Made by a program: the position numbers and the translations under genes | The notes under the pieces: generated by a model | Told to the model about the DNA's origin: nothing | The model's database searches: none | What the model saw: the letters and a program-made list of their open reading frames with translations, nothing else | Assembly: GCA_021770245.1 (NCBI GenBank) | Contig: JAETRI010000002.1 | Location: 90,378 to 154,377 of the forward strand | Origin: Lachnospiraceae bacterium | GTDB lineage: Bacteria; Bacillota; Clostridia; Lachnospirales; Lachnospiraceae | DNA length: 64,000 bases | Direction of reading: 5' to 3' | Part shown: positions 41,450-49,501 of the stretch, piece after piece | Layout: every line of letters begins with the position of its first letter | How positions within the stretch are numbered: position 1 is the first letter of the stretch

Positions 41450-42868
41450 ATGAAGAGTTTCCGAATCAACCAGAATGAAATGCTGTCACATGACAGCATA
41501 GAGAAATCGTTCCTGGTACCCTCCCGTGGAAAAAGAAGCAGACCGGACGTGAAAGAGACGCTGGATAATCTGGAAAATGAAATACAGTACGTCTTTGAAA
41601 TGCTCATGAACGGTCAATTTGAGCCTACCGACCATAAGGCGGTAAAAATCAATGAAAGGAATTATCAGAAAGTCCGTACAATCGTAAAGCCTGATTATAA
41701 GTATGAGCAGGTGGTTCATCATGTGGTAGTACAGGCAATCCGTCCTGGGATTGAAAGCGGGATGTATGAATACGTCCTCGGCTCCATTCCGGGAAGAGGC
41801 CAGCACATGGGAGCTAAGATAATTTCAAAATGGATTCAGGAGGACCCTGAGAATACGAAGTACGTCCTGAAAATGGATATACGTCATTTCTTCGAGAGTG
41901 TGGATCATGAAATCCTGAAAGCCTGGATAACCAAAAAATTCCGGGATGAATTTGTCCGGGAATTGCTTTTCCTGATAATAGACGCCATTGAAACGGGATT
42001 GCCGCTGGGCTTTTATACCAGCCAGTGGTTCGCTAATTTTCTTTTACAGCCTTTAGACCATTACATCAAAGAAACGCTCCATGTCAAATATGGAACACGG
42101 TACATGGACGATATTGTATGTTTCGGTCGAAACAAGAAAGAAATTCACAAAGTCCGGATAGCAATCAATGAGTATCTGAACAGTGAGCTCAATCTAACCA
42201 TGAAAGATAATTGGCAAGTATTCCGGTTTGAGTACGAAGTGGAAGAATACGCCATAGAGTGCCAGACCATGAGGGAGCTTAAAGCTCTGGGGAACGAGCT
42301 GGGGAAAATAAGAATTAGGCACAAGCTGAAAACTCACAAGAAGCGCTGGAAGATTTTTATTAAGGTTGCGAGCGTGAGGAATAAGCAAGATAAATTGGAG
42401 CGCCTGCTGGTGATGTACCATGGCCATAGCGAAAAAGTGACCATGACATACGGCAGGCCGCTTGACTATATGGGTTTTGAATTTCACAGAAACCGCACAA
42501 TCATACGGAAAGGCATCATGATACGCCTAACCAGAAAAGCGGGGCAGGTATCCAGACAGGAGAAAATCAATCCGAAGGACGCCGCCTCGCTCTTATCTTC
42601 TATGGGTTGGGTGAAGCATACCGACACCTACGGGATGTATGAGGAACGGATCAAGCCGATTGTCAGCATTAAAAAGCTGAAAAAGGTTGTCAGCAAAAAC
42701 CAGAAGCGGATAAACCAGAAAGAAAAGGAGGCCAGAAAGAAAAATGAAAATCGTATGGGAAACAGTGACGGGCTCACAGGAGAACCGCCCGGAGGTCATA
42801 GACAAGACTTCCAGCGGGAAGTATGTGTACCTGCGCCGGAACTTCCAGCGGATAACCAGGACGAATGA
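41450..42868 (+). CDS. DGR reverse transcriptase
   Basis: A 472-aa reverse transcriptase that copies TR RNA with errors at adenine. Motifs: KMDIRHFFESVDH at ~141 with first catalytic Asp, LPLGFYTSQWFANFLLQPLD (motif 4 of the DGR/group II intron type), and the active-site YMDD at residues 218-221. Residues ~280-430 are a basic thumb (KAGQVSRQEKINPKDAASLL). The last 41 residues are encoded in a 125-bp overlap with the next gene and are low in family character. No Avd gene is seen beside it. The ATG follows GAAGAGGG. Confidence 0.96.
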   Translation: MKSFRINQNEMLSHDSIEKSFLVPSRGKRSRPDVKETLDNLENEIQYVFEMLMNGQFEPTDHKAVKINERNYQKVRTIVKPDYKYEQVVHHVVVQAIRPGIESGMYEYVLGSIPGRGQHMGAKIISKWIQEDPENTKYVLKMDIRHFFESVDHEILKAWITKKFRDEFVRELLFLIIDAIETGLPLGFYTSQWFANFLLQPLDHYIKETLHVKYGTRYMDDIVCFGRNKKEIHKVRIAINEYLNSELNLTMKDNWQVFRFEYEVEEYAIECQTMRELKALGNELGKIRIRHKLKTHKKRWKIFIKVASVRNKQDKLERLLVMYHGHSEKVTMTYGRPLDYMGFEFHRNRTIIRKGIMIRLTRKAGQVSRQEKINPKDAASLLSSMGWVKHTDTYGMYEERIKPIVSIKKLKKVVSKNQKRINQKEKEARKKNENRMGNSDGLTGEPPGGHRQDFQREVCVPAPELPADNQDE

Positions 42869-43070
42869 AAATTCCGGAGCGGTTGTCCTCTGGCAGTATG
42901 AAGAGGCAAAGGTCACACAGGAGGAATATGCACAGTATGACACGGTTGTCATGGAGATTGTGCAGGCGGAGCTTGACAGCATGGCGTCAGAACAGGCAGA
43001 GCACAACGCCGCCATGCTTGCCAACATTGAGTATATCGCTATGATGGCGGACATTGATTTGGAGGGATAA
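42744..43070 (+). CDS. Conserved phage tail-region protein
   Basis: A 108-aa protein with WETVTGSQENRPEVIDKTSS, then VYLRRNFQRI and EEAKVTQEEYAQY, a pattern common to small proteins that precede XkdX-type genes in clostridial phages. AAAGGAGG lies before the ATG. It overlaps the RT 3' end by 125 bp, so the DGR cassette probably entered just upstream of this older gene. It is not an Avd: no four-helix pattern. Confidence 0.75.
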   Translation: MKIVWETVTGSQENRPEVIDKTSSGKYVYLRRNFQRITRTNENSGAVVLWQYEEAKVTQEEYAQYDTVVMEIVQAELDSMASEQAEHNAAMLANIEYIAMMADIDLEG

Positions 43071-43073
43071 CCT

Positions 43074-43229
43074 ATGGAACACAGCAAGAATTTTGAAAAG
43101 GTAAAGAAGTTTTTCGATAAGGGCCTTTGGAGTAAGCAGCGGGTGTATAACGCTGTCAGCAATCCTACATCCGGCCCCTGGATCACCGAGGCGGAGTACC
43201 AGGAAATCACGGGTGAAGCCTATGAGTAA
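43074..43229 (+). CDS. XkdX-family phage protein
   Basis: A 51-aa protein with the XkdX layout: VKKFFDKGLWSKQRVYNAV near the start and WITEAEYQEITGEAYE at the end. Found in many Gram-positive phages next to tail-fibre genes; function unknown. Overlaps the next gene by 8 bp. Confidence 0.85.
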   Translation: MEHSKNFEKVKKFFDKGLWSKQRVYNAVSNPTSGPWITEAEYQEITGEAYE

Positions 43230-43410
43230 AAGCGGTTATGACTGCGGCTCCACGTTGGAGCTCCAGAATAACATCATAGAGGGCCAGCGGCACATCATAG
43301 GCGAGCTGGTGAAGCTCTACTGCACGGAGCCGGTGTTCGATCTGCCGGAGGAACTGCAGAAGAACATCAGGGAGACAAACGAGATGTACCGTGAGCTGAC
43401 CACACCATGA
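43222..43410 (+). CDS. Small hypothetical protein
   Basis: A 62-aa acidic helical protein. The ATG at 43222 overlaps the XkdX stop; GTG at 43213 is an alternative. No motif recognised. Confidence 0.6.
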   Translation: MSKSGYDCGSTLELQNNIIEGQRHIIGELVKLYCTEPVFDLPEELQKNIRETNEMYRELTTP

Positions 43411-43428
43411 GGAAAGGGGGTGAAGAGA

Positions 43429-43749
43429 TTGGATATCACGGCTCTTGTAGTGGCAATGAGTATCCCGTCCGCTATTACCGGATTCTGTTTCTGGCTTTTA
43501 GAACGGAAAATGGAAAAGCGGGAGAAGAAACGGGAGAAGAAAGAAGCTGTCCGGGAGAAACAGGAATTTCTCATGGTTAAGAGTATCGGAGCGGCCCTCT
43601 CTCTGGGGGAGGCCACCGCCGAGGCAGTAGCCAGAATCCCGGACGCTCATTGTAACGGCGACATGCACGCCGCCCTGGAATATGCCAGGCAGATAAAGCA
43701 TGAGCAGAAAGATTTTCTGACGCAACAGGGAATCGAGGCGATATTCTGA
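43429..43749 (+). CDS. Membrane-anchored phage protein before the holin
   Basis: A 106-aa protein with one N-terminal transmembrane helix (ALVVAMSIPSAITGFCFWLL) followed by a very charged Lys/Glu helix and a soluble C-terminal part (ALSLGEATAEAVARI). The TTG at 43429 has the best spacing to AAAGGGGG. It may help holin or spanin-like functions, but this is position-based only. Confidence 0.65.
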   Translation: MDITALVVAMSIPSAITGFCFWLLERKMEKREKKREKKEAVREKQEFLMVKSIGAALSLGEATAEAVARIPDAHCNGDMHAALEYARQIKHEQKDFLTQQGIEAIF

Positions 43750-43883
43750 AACGTTCAGATTTTGGCCTGAAAAGGGGTACAGCCCTTTGTGTGGATATTT
43801 CTATATCTAAGCACATAAAAACGCTCCATGAGCCTATAACGGCTTTAGATGCATATCACAAAAAGGATAGGAGGACAAGAAAG

Positions 43884-44126
43884 ATGATGAAAGAAATCAA
43901 CTGGAAAAGGAAACTGACAAGCAGAAAGTTATGGACGGCCGTAGCCTCTTTTGCATCCATGATGATCGTGGCAACGGGCGGCGCAGAGAACACGGCTACC
44001 CAGGTGACGGCGCTTATCATGGCCGGTGCGTCCGTGGTGGCGTACATTATCGGCGAGGGCCTGACGGATTCGGCCAATGTCGATACTTCCGTGGAAACCT
44101 CTGTAGAGGTCGAGGGCGAACAGTAA
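43884..44126 (+). CDS. Phage holin
   Basis: An 80-aa protein with a basic N-terminus (KEINWKRKLTSRKLW), two hydrophobic helices (TAVASFASMMIVATG and ALIMAGASVVAYIIGEG) and an acidic, Val/Thr/Glu-rich tail. This is the pattern of small clostridial phage holins. The ATG at 43884 follows TAGGAGGACAAGAAAG. The endolysin gene follows. Confidence 0.85.
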   Translation: MMKEINWKRKLTSRKLWTAVASFASMMIVATGGAENTATQVTALIMAGASVVAYIIGEGLTDSANVDTSVETSVEVEGEQ

Positions 44127-44201
44127 TAACAGATCAGATCGTGAGAGAAGAGCCCAGGGGTAACAGCCTGGGCCTTTTCTTTTTCCAGAAAGGAGTAGGA
44201 A

Positions 44202-45755
44202 ATGAACGAACAGAGAATATTTGACTTTTTCGCCGGTAAAGGTTTTACCGCTGCGGGCATTTTCGGTATGCTGGGAAACATCAGGGATGAAAGCGGCGGC
44301 AATCCCCGGAACCTCCAGAACAGCTACGAGAAAAAGCTGGGGTACACAGATGATTCCTACACGGAGGCCGTTGACGCTGGCACCTATAAAAATTTCGTCC
44401 ATGATGCCGCAGGTTACGGCCTGGCACAGTGGACGTACTCCACCAGGAAAGAAAATCTCCTGAAATTCGCAAGGAACCAGGGGGATTCAATCGGTGACTT
44501 CGATATGCAGCTTGCTTTCATGTATCAGGAATTGCGGGGATATAAAACCCTGTTTGCAATCCTGACCACAACCGATTCTATCCGGGAGGCGTCAGACGCC
44601 TTTATGACGCAGTACGAGAGACCGGCAGACCAGAGCGAAAAGGCGAAGAGGCGGCGGGCGTCATACGGTGAAGAGATATGCGCCATGCTGACCGGAGTGG
44701 AGAATCCCGATTCCATGGTACAGATCACCGAGGCGGAGGCAAGGCAGAGGGTGATATCTATTGCCGTGTCCTGGTATGGCAAAAAAGAGGCAGACGGTTC
44801 CCACCGGTCGATCATTGACCTTTACAATGGCCACACCCCGCTTGCCAGGGGATACAAGGTCAGGTATACGGATGCCTGGTGTGCTACCTATGGTTCGGCG
44901 GTGGCGATAGCGGCAGGGTATACAGATATTATCCCTACAGAGTGCGGATGCGGGCAGATGATAGCCGCTTTCCAGGCCATGGACCGGTGGGTGGAGAATG
45001 ACGCCTACATCCCGTCTCCTGGAGACTACATCTTCTACGATTGGGATGATACCGGAGCCGGTGACTGCACAGGCTGGCCGGAGCATGTCGGAATCGTCAT
45101 TTCTGTTTCCGGTGATGTGATAAAGGTTATCGAGGGCAACAAGGATGATGCGGTCGGATACCGTGAGATCAAAGTGAATGGCCGGTATATCCGTGGGTAT
45201 GGAGTTCCGGACTACGGGGCAAAAACCGTTATCAAAAAGCCGGAAAGCGTTACCGGAAAGCCGGAAAACGTTACCGACAGCACCGGAAACAGCTCTCTTT
45301 GCATGACGCCTAAGTGGGTGGGCGTTGTCACCGGCGATATACTGAACGTCCGGGCGTGGGCCGGTGAAGAATATCCCAATATCAAGAGCTGGCCCAAACT
45401 GGCAGAGGGAAACATGGTGGAAGTCTGCGACAGTATCAAGGCGGCGGACGGCTCCACCTGGTATTACATCCGGATAGACGGCAGAATTTACGGCTTTTCC
45501 CATTCCGATTACATCCGGGAGGCGTCCGGATCGGCGGCACCTGCAGAAGTCAGAAAAGGGGATGTGGTACAGTTCACGGGCAGTAAGCATTACACAAGCT
45601 CCTATGCAAAGGCCACCGGGAAAGCCTGCAAGCCTGGCAGGGCAAAGGTCACGGCGGTCAATCCTGGGAGCACACATCCGTATCATCTGGTGGCAGTCTC
45701 CGGTGGCGGCTCCACGGTCTACGGTTGGACGGATGCTGGGGATGTGAAAATCTGA
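44202..45755 (+). CDS. Endolysin with lysozyme-like, CHAP-like and SH3-like domains
   Basis: A 517-aa lysis enzyme. Residues 1-165: phage tail lysozyme-like domain (FDFFAGKGFTAAGIFGMLGN, catalytic-type Glu in IRDESGG). Residues ~180-345: CHAP/NlpC-like amidase, with Cys in DAWCATYGS and His in EHVGIVIS. Residues ~368-445: SH3-like wall-binding domain (DILNVRAWAGEEYPNI). Residues ~450-517: second binding domain (GDVVQFTGSKHYTSSY). Two catalytic and two binding modules are unusual but known. AGAAAGGAG precedes the ATG. Confidence 0.9.
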   Translation: MNEQRIFDFFAGKGFTAAGIFGMLGNIRDESGGNPRNLQNSYEKKLGYTDDSYTEAVDAGTYKNFVHDAAGYGLAQWTYSTRKENLLKFARNQGDSIGDFDMQLAFMYQELRGYKTLFAILTTTDSIREASDAFMTQYERPADQSEKAKRRRASYGEEICAMLTGVENPDSMVQITEAEARQRVISIAVSWYGKKEADGSHRSIIDLYNGHTPLARGYKVRYTDAWCATYGSAVAIAAGYTDIIPTECGCGQMIAAFQAMDRWVENDAYIPSPGDYIFYDWDDTGAGDCTGWPEHVGIVISVSGDVIKVIEGNKDDAVGYREIKVNGRYIRGYGVPDYGAKTVIKKPESVTGKPENVTDSTGNSSLCMTPKWVGVVTGDILNVRAWAGEEYPNIKSWPKLAEGNMVEVCDSIKAADGSTWYYIRIDGRIYGFSHSDYIREASGSAAPAEVRKGDVVQFTGSKHYTSSYAKATGKACKPGRAKVTAVNPGSTHPYHLVAVSGGGSTVYGWTDAGDVKI

Positions 45756-45778
45756 CGCCAGAAAGGAGGGAAAGGTTT

Positions 45779-45892
45779 ATGGTTTTCCTCAAAATATGTT
45801 CGGTCGTTGCGGCAGTTGGCGGTTTCCTTATCCTGGTATCTATGGCGGGAGCCGTCCTCATAGCAGCGGCCATTAACTCTGCGCTGGATTGA
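45779..45892 (+). CDS. Very small hydrophobic protein after endolysin
   Basis: A 37-aa ORF, almost all one membrane helix (VVAAVGGFLILVSMAGAVLI). GAAAGGAGGG lies 9 bp before the ATG. It may be a second holin or antiholin-like peptide. Confidence 0.6.
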   Translation: MVFLKICSVVAAVGGFLILVSMAGAVLIAAAINSALD

Positions 45893-46238
45893 GTGCGGAG
45901 GCCGGACGGGTGCTATAGCATTTGTTATGACATTTGCTATAGCATTTTGGCTGGCAGATGATGTATAACTAGTTAGGTAACGTTATCTATAATGTTACTG
46001 ATAACATATCTATTCTATTTTTTCTTTTATCAGAAATCCCGAACTGCTCCAAACACATATTCGTCAAAAAAATTTTTCTTCCTATTTATAAGTAATCGCT
46101 AAAAATGTTATAAATAACATTACAGATAACGTTATAAAAAGCGTTACAATAAACAAAACAAAATAGTATTTATCTATATATATACCCTCGCACAAATAAC
46201 GATAGCGGTAACGTTATACTGTGCGTTATTTTTTATTC
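45893..46238. repeat. AT-rich region with TAACGTTA palindromes
   Basis: No ORF. First come two GCTATAGCATTT copies (about 45932 and 45956), possibly ending the lysis transcript. Then palindromes: GTAACGTTAT (45977), ATGTTA-4-TAACAT (45992-46007), ATGTTAT-2-ATAACAT (46105-46120), ATAACGTTAT (46126), and GTAACGTTAT (46208) inside outer arms AATAACG/CGTTATT (46195-46230). A cis-acting site such as a replication origin, centromere-like site or multi-operator region is likely. Confidence 0.6.
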
Positions 46239-46326
46239 AAATTGCAAATATAATACTTGCAAAACGCAGAATAATGTGTTATGATATATATAGAAACGCA
46301 GAATACTAAACTCAACACAGGAGGAT
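46239..46326 (+). repeat. 88-bp duplicated promoter-operator unit, copy A
   Basis: Identical base for base to 51975-52062. It includes promoter, operator, second AACGCAG half-site (46295), leader and ribosome-binding site AGGAGG. Confidence 0.95.
46257..46285 (+). promoter_or_regulatory. Promoter A with operator in the spacer
   Basis: TTGCAA (46257-46262), 17-bp spacer, TATGAT (46280-46285). The dyad AACGCAGAATAATGTGTT (46263-46280) fills the spacer and differs from the early operator at two positions only. Confidence 0.85.
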
Positions 46327-46330
46327 GCAC

Positions 46331-46528
46331 ATGGTAAATCTTGAAAAAATGACCACCGAAAAGCTCTGTGAGTTGTTCGAGCTGACGGGAACCATGAGTG
46401 ATGAAAATATACCAACTGTCAGAGGTTGGCTCATGGATGAAATCATGAAGAGAAATCCGGAGGGCTTCGACAAGTGGCTGGATTCTGATTACCCCGCAGA
46501 TAGCGAGTTGAGAAAATACGTTTTGTAG
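46331..46528 (+). CDS. Hypothetical phage protein
   Basis: A 65-aa helical acidic protein, first gene of the accessory operon. It resembles small proteins repeated among Lachnospiraceae prophages (TTEKLCELFELTG, then TVRGWLMDEIMKRNP). The ATG at 46331 is six bases from AGGAGG, better than that at 46325. Confidence 0.65.
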   Translation: MVNLEKMTTEKLCELFELTGTMSDENIPTVRGWLMDEIMKRNPEGFDKWLDSDYPADSELRKYVL

Positions 46529-46542
46529 GAGGGAGAAAATTT

Positions 46543-46806
46543 ATGACACGGCAAAGAAAAGAAATCCGGAGGGAGCTGGAATTATTGGAAAGGGAACAAA
46601 TGGCAGAATATGAATTAAGCTGCGGATTTTTCCAGGAAGAAATAGAGCAGGCTTTTTCTCCACGCCGGAGAAGATTGCAAGAAAAACTTGCCATGACATA
46701 CGGTAAGTCGGTGAAAGAGCTGGACGAGAGGATTTTCGAGGCGGAGAACGAGGCATACGAAGCCGGGAGAATACAGTGGGCTCCCTGCTACGGAACGGCA
46801 TATTAG
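46543..46806 (+). CDS. Small charged hypothetical protein
   Basis: An 87-aa Glu/Arg-rich protein, mostly one long helix (QRKEIRRELELLEREQMAEY). Possibly coiled-coil; no family recognised. AGGAGGG precedes the ATG. Confidence 0.55.
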   Translation: MTRQRKEIRRELELLEREQMAEYELSCGFFQEEIEQAFSPRRRRLQEKLAMTYGKSVKELDERIFEAENEAYEAGRIQWAPCYGTAY

Positions 46807-46818
46807 AGGAGGCGGATC

Positions 46819-47061
46819 ATGGAAATCGTGAAAATCGGCAGCGTAGAGCTGACACGGGAAGAGGCAGAACGGTATTACTCGGAGGAAAAGTACATAGTCA
46901 CATACGGATGTATCTACCAGCTTTTCTACAGTACGGCACAAAGAACCGTCTACGGAAAGGGAATCTACAAACAGGCTGGAATGACCAGGAAAGGGCGGTT
47001 CTTCGCAATGGATGCAGAGACAGTCAATCACCTGGTCGGATTCAAACTGGTAAATGAATAG
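46819..47061 (+). CDS. Hypothetical protein
   Basis: An 80-aa protein with a beta-rich middle (KYIVTYGCIYQLFYS). GAGGAGGCGGATC precedes the ATG; the stop is 6 bp from the next start. No known motif. Confidence 0.55.
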   Translation: MEIVKIGSVELTREEAERYYSEEKYIVTYGCIYQLFYSTAQRTVYGKGIYKQAGMTRKGRFFAMDAETVNHLVGFKLVNE

Positions 47062-47067
47062 GGGGAT

Positions 47068-47592
47068 ATGAGCATGGCAAAGATTTTGGAGTTTCCAAAG
47101 CAGGCGCAGAAAATGAGCGCTGGATATCACGATTTGAGCAGGTTGATTGACCTTGTGGGCAGCATGGCAGAGCTGGAATTTTTTGCAGAGGCGGCAGTCG
47201 TTGGAGAAGAGGACGGAAAACTTCTCCCTGGAGAATATGCGAAGCTGGGCGAACAGATCAGGAAGAAATGCCAGGAATTAACAGCACCGAAGAAAATAGT
47301 CACACAGGAAGTTACCGGCCCCGGACTGTATATCTGGTGCCCTGAAATGGGAGAGGGCCAGCCAGAGTGCCAGATAAGGGCGAGAATCGGACACTATGGC
47401 ACACATTATTACCTGGATACCCCGCTCGATCTGAAAGGCAGGGGAATCACATTCATAGAAAAGCATGAGGCAAAGAACCTGACGGCGAGCGGCCAATTCA
47501 TGGCTGGCTGGAATAGATACAAAGCCACGGAGAGAGCTTTCCAAAAGCTCCAGGAACAATACAGCATATCCATGGAAAGTAACTTTGATTAA
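47068..47592 (+). CDS. Hypothetical phage protein
   Basis: A 174-aa protein (or 172 from ATG 47074). N-terminal helical half, then beta-rich PGLYIWCPEMGEGQPECQIR and a helical tail. No family recognised. Confidence 0.6.
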   Translation: MSMAKILEFPKQAQKMSAGYHDLSRLIDLVGSMAELEFFAEAAVVGEEDGKLLPGEYAKLGEQIRKKCQELTAPKKIVTQEVTGPGLYIWCPEMGEGQPECQIRARIGHYGTHYYLDTPLDLKGRGITFIEKHEAKNLTASGQFMAGWNRYKATERAFQKLQEQYSISMESNFD

Positions 47593-47637
47593 AAACACAC
47601 CGACCGGAGGCGGTTTCCTCCGGAGAAAGAGGCAGGC

Positions 47638-47886
47638 ATGGAAATAAAATGGAATATTACAAAATGGTGCAAGGCAATTACTGATTCTGGGAAAGACGAA
47701 TATACGCACAGGGATGTATCGGGATTTGAACATAGCTTCAGACTTTTAGATGATGACGGGGAAGTTTACGCATATGGAAAATCCAATGCAATTTCGTTCG
47801 CCCCTTTGATTCAATATAGGAATGACTATGGATGTACTGAAATACAGTACAAAAACAAGGAAACCGGCAAATACGAAACACTGTAG
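47638..47886 (+). CDS. Hypothetical protein
   Basis: An 82-aa, AT-richer ORF with many aromatic residues, beta-rich. AGAAAGAGGCAGGC precedes the ATG. No recognisable motif. Confidence 0.5.
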   Translation: MEIKWNITKWCKAITDSGKDEYTHRDVSGFEHSFRLLDDDGEVYAYGKSNAISFAPLIQYRNDYGCTEIQYKNKETGKYETL

Positions 47887-47895
47887 GAGGATAAT

Positions 47896-48096
47896 ATGCT
47901 GAAAAACGAAAAATTCTACGAGAAATCGGACATAGAGGATATGCTGCCGGAGGCAGAGGTCACGGAGCCTGGCAAGTATTGGGCAATCGGAGATAATGGC
48001 AGAGCCTACAGCGCAACATACACACTGAAATACGGTGGAGTTTTCTTTTTCTGTATCCCGGCCGCCGTAAAAATCCTGGGGTATGTACCGGCGTGA
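47896..48096 (+). CDS. Hypothetical protein
   Basis: A 66-aa protein ending in a short hydrophobic segment (GGVFFFCIPAAVKIL). TAGGAGGATAAT precedes the ATG. No family recognised. Confidence 0.5.
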   Translation: MLKNEKFYEKSDIEDMLPEAEVTEPGKYWAIGDNGRAYSATYTLKYGGVFFFCIPAAVKILGYVPA

Positions 48097-48435
48097 GCCG
48101 GTGCCTCTAATGCGGGAATCAGGTCACAACCCCTGGGGAAGTCGCAGAGTGGAGGCAGCTCTTTTATAAGCATTGTCTATTTGGTTTTGGTCAACAAGTT
48201 TTCAGTCCGGTTTTTAATGAGAAAACGGGGCGGCGGTTCGAGCAGACAACGCCTGAAAATGCTCATACTGGTCAGCAAGTTTTCAGGCTTTAGTGCGAAA
48301 CCTGATAAGGGAGGTTCCCCCTGACATTCGAGAGAACAGGAGGAAAGTATGAAAGCCGCTCAATAAATTCATACCCAAATAGACAATTTTTATAAAAGGG
48401 CTGTCTGCCTAAAAATAAGCCGAAAGGAGAATAAA
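48097..48435. other. Structured non-coding gap
   Basis: No gene of normal size in 339 bp. It holds a perfect 9-bp hairpin GCCTGAAAA/TTTTCAGGC (48251-48288), and a repeated 17-mer GGTCARCAAGTTTTCAG at 48189 and 48270. A mini-ORF of 5 codons (MKAAQ, 48348-48365) sits behind an AGGAGGAAAGT site. It may be a leader or the remains of a deleted gene. Confidence 0.45.
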
Positions 48436-48594
48436 GTGTCAGAAAAGGGAAAGAACATATTACTGCGCCTGCACCAGACAGGAGGATGCGGGGCAACGGA
48501 CGAATATTCCAAAGGCTGGGATGATGCCATAACAGAGGCAATCCGGATAGTGGAAGAGGAAATGGGAATAAGCATAGCGGAAGTATTGGACTAA
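48436..48594 (+). CDS. Small hypothetical protein
   Basis: A 52-aa ORF starting at GTG behind AAAGGAGAATAAA. It has YSKGWDDAITEAIRIVEEE, a helix common in small phage proteins of this host group. Function unknown. Confidence 0.6.
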   Translation: MSEKGKNILLRLHQTGGCGATDEYSKGWDDAITEAIRIVEEEMGISIAEVLD

Positions 48595-48611
48595 AACAGG
48601 AGGGAAAATCT

Positions 48612-49217
48612 ATGAAGTATTACAGCACACAGCGGCCGATCACGCCTGGGAGTTATCCGAAGTCACCGTTTAATGAGGTTCTGCAGGTGTTCAACTTTGA
48701 CGCCAGAACCTATTGCGAAGAGATAGGACGTGATGCCTGGGGATATATTGAGTACAAATATCCTCTGCATCCGGATGATGTGGCAGATTATGAGCTTTCA
48801 GTTATCCCGTCCAAAATTAAGGAGGTCGTATTTGCCGGACTGGATGATTTTGGATGCCGTACATACAAGGACAAGGACGGTAGGATTTGGAAATATCCGG
48901 AGCCTGGGGAAATGCCGGAAGAGCGACACGACAGGTTACACGCCGCATCCAGTAACGCCATGGACGGAGAACCGGACGGCCATATGGACTTAGATATGGA
49001 CTACCGGATAAAAGAGGATTTCACGAAAAAATACTGGTGCGTGACAACATCTGTCAGCAATAAAGGGCGTGTGGTGGCAAACATAACAAATGTAATTGAA
49101 GCGGCCCAGAAACCGGAGAACTCGTTCACCAGCACGAGCCGGAGGGATGTTTACAATGACTGGTTTGAGAGCCAGGAGGAGGCAGAAAAATTTGTAGAGG
49201 AGGCTAAGAACGCATGA
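48612..49217 (+). CDS. Hypothetical phage protein
   Basis: A 201-aa acidic protein with many Tyr and Asp residues. The N-terminal segment TQRPITPGSYPKSP and a FDARTYCEEIGRDAWGYIEY stretch recur in Clostridia phages. Overlaps the next gene by 4 bp. Function unknown. Confidence 0.65.
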   Translation: MKYYSTQRPITPGSYPKSPFNEVLQVFNFDARTYCEEIGRDAWGYIEYKYPLHPDDVADYELSVIPSKIKEVVFAGLDDFGCRTYKDKDGRIWKYPEPGEMPEERHDRLHAASSNAMDGEPDGHMDLDMDYRIKEDFTKKYWCVTTSVSNKGRVVANITNVIEAAQKPENSFTSTSRRDVYNDWFESQEEAEKFVEEAKNA

Positions 49218-49501
49218 GATTCAAGCATACAGAACAGACGGCAAAGGTTTACAATTCCATGATTAAGGAATACCGGGAAATATCGTGTGATAGCGACCTG
49301 GAACGTGCGGGGCTTTCCTATGACGATTACCATAGTTCCGATTTTGGTCTTTTCCTGGATATGCTGCGGTATGACGGTGTAGGCCGTACATCATCAAATG
49401 ATGTGGCAGAGTGGGCGAAGCGCCACGGGTGCTTTGTCACCGGAGAGGAAAACAACTGGACGGTCAGATTACAGGAGGCAGAGGATGAAACTGGAAATTG
49501 A
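49214..49501 (+). CDS. Hypothetical protein
   Basis: A 95-aa protein, coupled to the gene before (ATGA overlap) and overlapping the next by 17 bp. Residues DVAEWAKRHGCFVTG could be part of a helical fold. No family recognised. Confidence 0.55.
   Translation: MRFKHTEQTAKVYNSMIKEYREISCDSDLERAGLSYDDYHSSDFGLFLDMLRYDGVGRTSSNDVAEWAKRHGCFVTGEENNWTVRLQEAEDETGN

Noticed and set aside
42744..43070. Avd candidate for the DGR
   Set aside because: Sequence fits a common tail-region protein and is beta-rich at the start, not a basic four-helix Avd.
44661..45686. 341-aa antisense ORF over the endolysin
   Set aside because: Shadow; composition unlike a real protein and no start signals.
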